Assembly (NCBI RefSeq): GCF_017114995.1
Contig: NZ_JABXKL010000060.1
Span: 62,001 to 126,000, forward strand
DNA length: 64,000 nt
Origin: Nostoc sp. NMS9
GTDB taxonomy: Bacteria; Cyanobacteriota; Cyanobacteriia; Cyanobacteriales; Nostocaceae
Direction: 5' to 3'
A model generated the notes under the pieces. That model saw only the letters and a list, made by a program, of their open reading frames with translations. It was not told the DNA's origin and did not search any database. Numbering within the stretch: position 1 is the stretch's first letter; every line of letters starts with the position of its first letter. Below, one piece after another: positions 63,188 through 64,000 of this stretch. A program made the translations under genes and the position numbers.

Positions 63188-64000
63188 CAGGTGGAACTAT
63201 TGCCACTCCGGTAATGGCGTCGTCTTCATCTAAACGCTGCACTCTGACTCCAGTTGCCGATCGCGATTGGATAGAAATCGCATTCACTGCTTGACGGATG
63301 ATAATACCGCGATTTGTCACCATCATGATTTCATCATCATCGTTGTTCACAATGCGTAGGGTTGCCAACTTGTCTTTAGTTTTGCGGTTTTTGAACTTGG
63401 TTGCCATTAAACCCTGACCAGCACGATTTTGCAGCCGGAATTGAGCAACTGGTACGCGCTTACCATATCCACCCATTGTAATTACCAACACCCAAGGGCC
63501 AACAATGCCACTGCTAGGCACTTCTGCGGACTCTTCAGTAATTTCGGTAATTTCGATATCTTCTGTTTCAATTGCTTCGATTGTTTCGGTTGTTTCGATT
63601 GTTTCAATTGTTTCGATATCTTCAGTTTCTGCTTCTGTAACATCCAAAGTTTCCAGAATTGCTGCGGGCAGAATATCCATACCCACGAGTTCATCTTTAT
63701 TTTTGAGTTTCATGGCTTTCACCCCACGAGTCGCCCTACTTAAAGGACGCAGTTGTTCGTGGTTGCACCGGAAGTTAATCGCCATCCCGTTACGAGAACC
63801 AATGATTACGCTGTCCTCTACTCTAGCGCGTCGCACCCAGCGCAGTTGGTCGCCTTCTTCTAAGGAAATGGCAATCAAACCATTGGCGCGAATGTGACTA
63901 AAGGCTGCCAATTCGGTTTTCTTGATATTCCCGCCCTTAGTGAGCATGACCAGATATTCTTCGTTGCTAAATTCGTCAACAGGTACAATCGAAGTGATTT
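63159..64000 (-). CDS. gyrA: DNA gyrase/topoisomerase subunit A, C-terminal part (5' end beyond window)
   Basis: The frame is open to base 64000 and covers the last ~280 residues. It is the GyrA beta-pinwheel: EEYLVMLTKGGNIKKTEL, GLIAISLEEGDQLRWV, RPLSRATRGVKAMKL, MATKFKNRKTKDKLATLRIV, IMMVTNRGIIIRQAV and SRSATGVRVQRL. An acidic, low-complexity insert rich in Glu, Thr and Ile (IETIETTETIEAIETEDIE, plus 63530-63660) interrupts one blade. The C-terminus is acidic (DAGDAEEAE). Whether it is GyrA or a ParC-like paralogue needs the missing 5' part. Confidence 0.88.
   Translation of the reverse strand, partial: ITSIVPVDEFSNEEYLVMLTKGGNIKKTELAAFSHIRANGLIAISLEEGDQLRWVRRARVEDSVIIGSRNGMAINFRCNHEQLRPLSRATRGVKAMKLKNKDELVGMDILPAAILETLDVTEAETEDIETIETIETTETIEAIETEDIEITEITEESAEVPSSGIVGPWVLVITMGGYGKRVPVAQFRLQNRAGQGLMATKFKNRKTKDKLATLRIVNNDDDEIMMVTNRGIIIRQAVNAISIQSRSATGVRVQRLDEDDAITGVAIVPPDAGDAEEAE

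Overview
The window looks like a chromosomal segment of a filamentous, heterocyst-type cyanobacterium very close to Nostoc punctiforme. The evidence is the abundance of the HIP1 octamer (GCGATCGC), heptanucleotide tandem repeats (STRRs), PEP-CTERM proteins, and a complete scytonemin sunscreen cluster in the known N. punctiforme order. No rRNA, tRNA or CRISPR array was recognised.

Region 1 (1-25771) is the scytonemin locus. A truncated PAS sensor gene at the left edge is read away from the cluster. It is followed by a 1.7 kb leader carrying three phased copies of a ~40 bp motif and a 20-bp-stem hairpin. The core genes scyA-scyB-scyC make the tricyclic monomer from indole-3-pyruvate and 4-hydroxyphenylpyruvate. 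scyD, scyE and scyF encode secreted NHL/beta-propeller proteins, all ending in PEP-CTERM anchors. A glycosyltransferase, tyrA, a DsbA-like gene and an aroB-like gene come next. The precursor block follows: a trpE-trpG fusion, trpC, trpA, tyrosinase, trpB, trpD and a DAHP synthase gene. These dedicated shikimate, tryptophan and tyrosine genes feed ScyB and ScyA. A perfect 11-bp-stem hairpin closes the cluster.

Region 2 (25994-37227) holds a short-chain dehydrogenase, a threonine dehydratase/serine racemase-like gene, an orphan ribbon-helix-helix antitoxin next to a decayed PIN toxin, and a HigB/HigA-type pair. It continues with an aromatic amino acid permease, KptA, an LpxB-like glycosyltransferase, an MsbA-like ABC exporter, a NupC nucleoside transporter and a decayed insertion sequence.

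Region 3 (37228-45087) is a two-partner secretion locus. The TpsA exoprotein is unusual: a GT2 glycosyltransferase lies in frame ahead of the signal peptide, and a CHAT protease domain forms the C-terminus. The divergent TpsB transporter is next to it.

Region 4 (45376-56171) holds a tight four-gene run (47062-51972): a small membrane protein, an asparagine-synthetase homologue without the glutaminase Cys, a DAP-decarboxylase homologue whose PLP lysine is replaced by Val, and a zinc-ribbon membrane protein. This is the best candidate for an undescribed pathway. A subtilisin with a P domain follows, with a divergent gene encoding what looks like its propeptide alone.

Region 5 (56172-64000) has nested MITEs and a 42-bp repeat array. 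It then carries thiC with a TPP riboswitch, D-lactate dehydrogenase, a Tat-exported phosphodiester glycosidase-like protein, a pseudouridine synthase, lnt and the 3' end of gyrA. Several miniature elements and palindromic repeats recur through the window and in places run into coding sequence.
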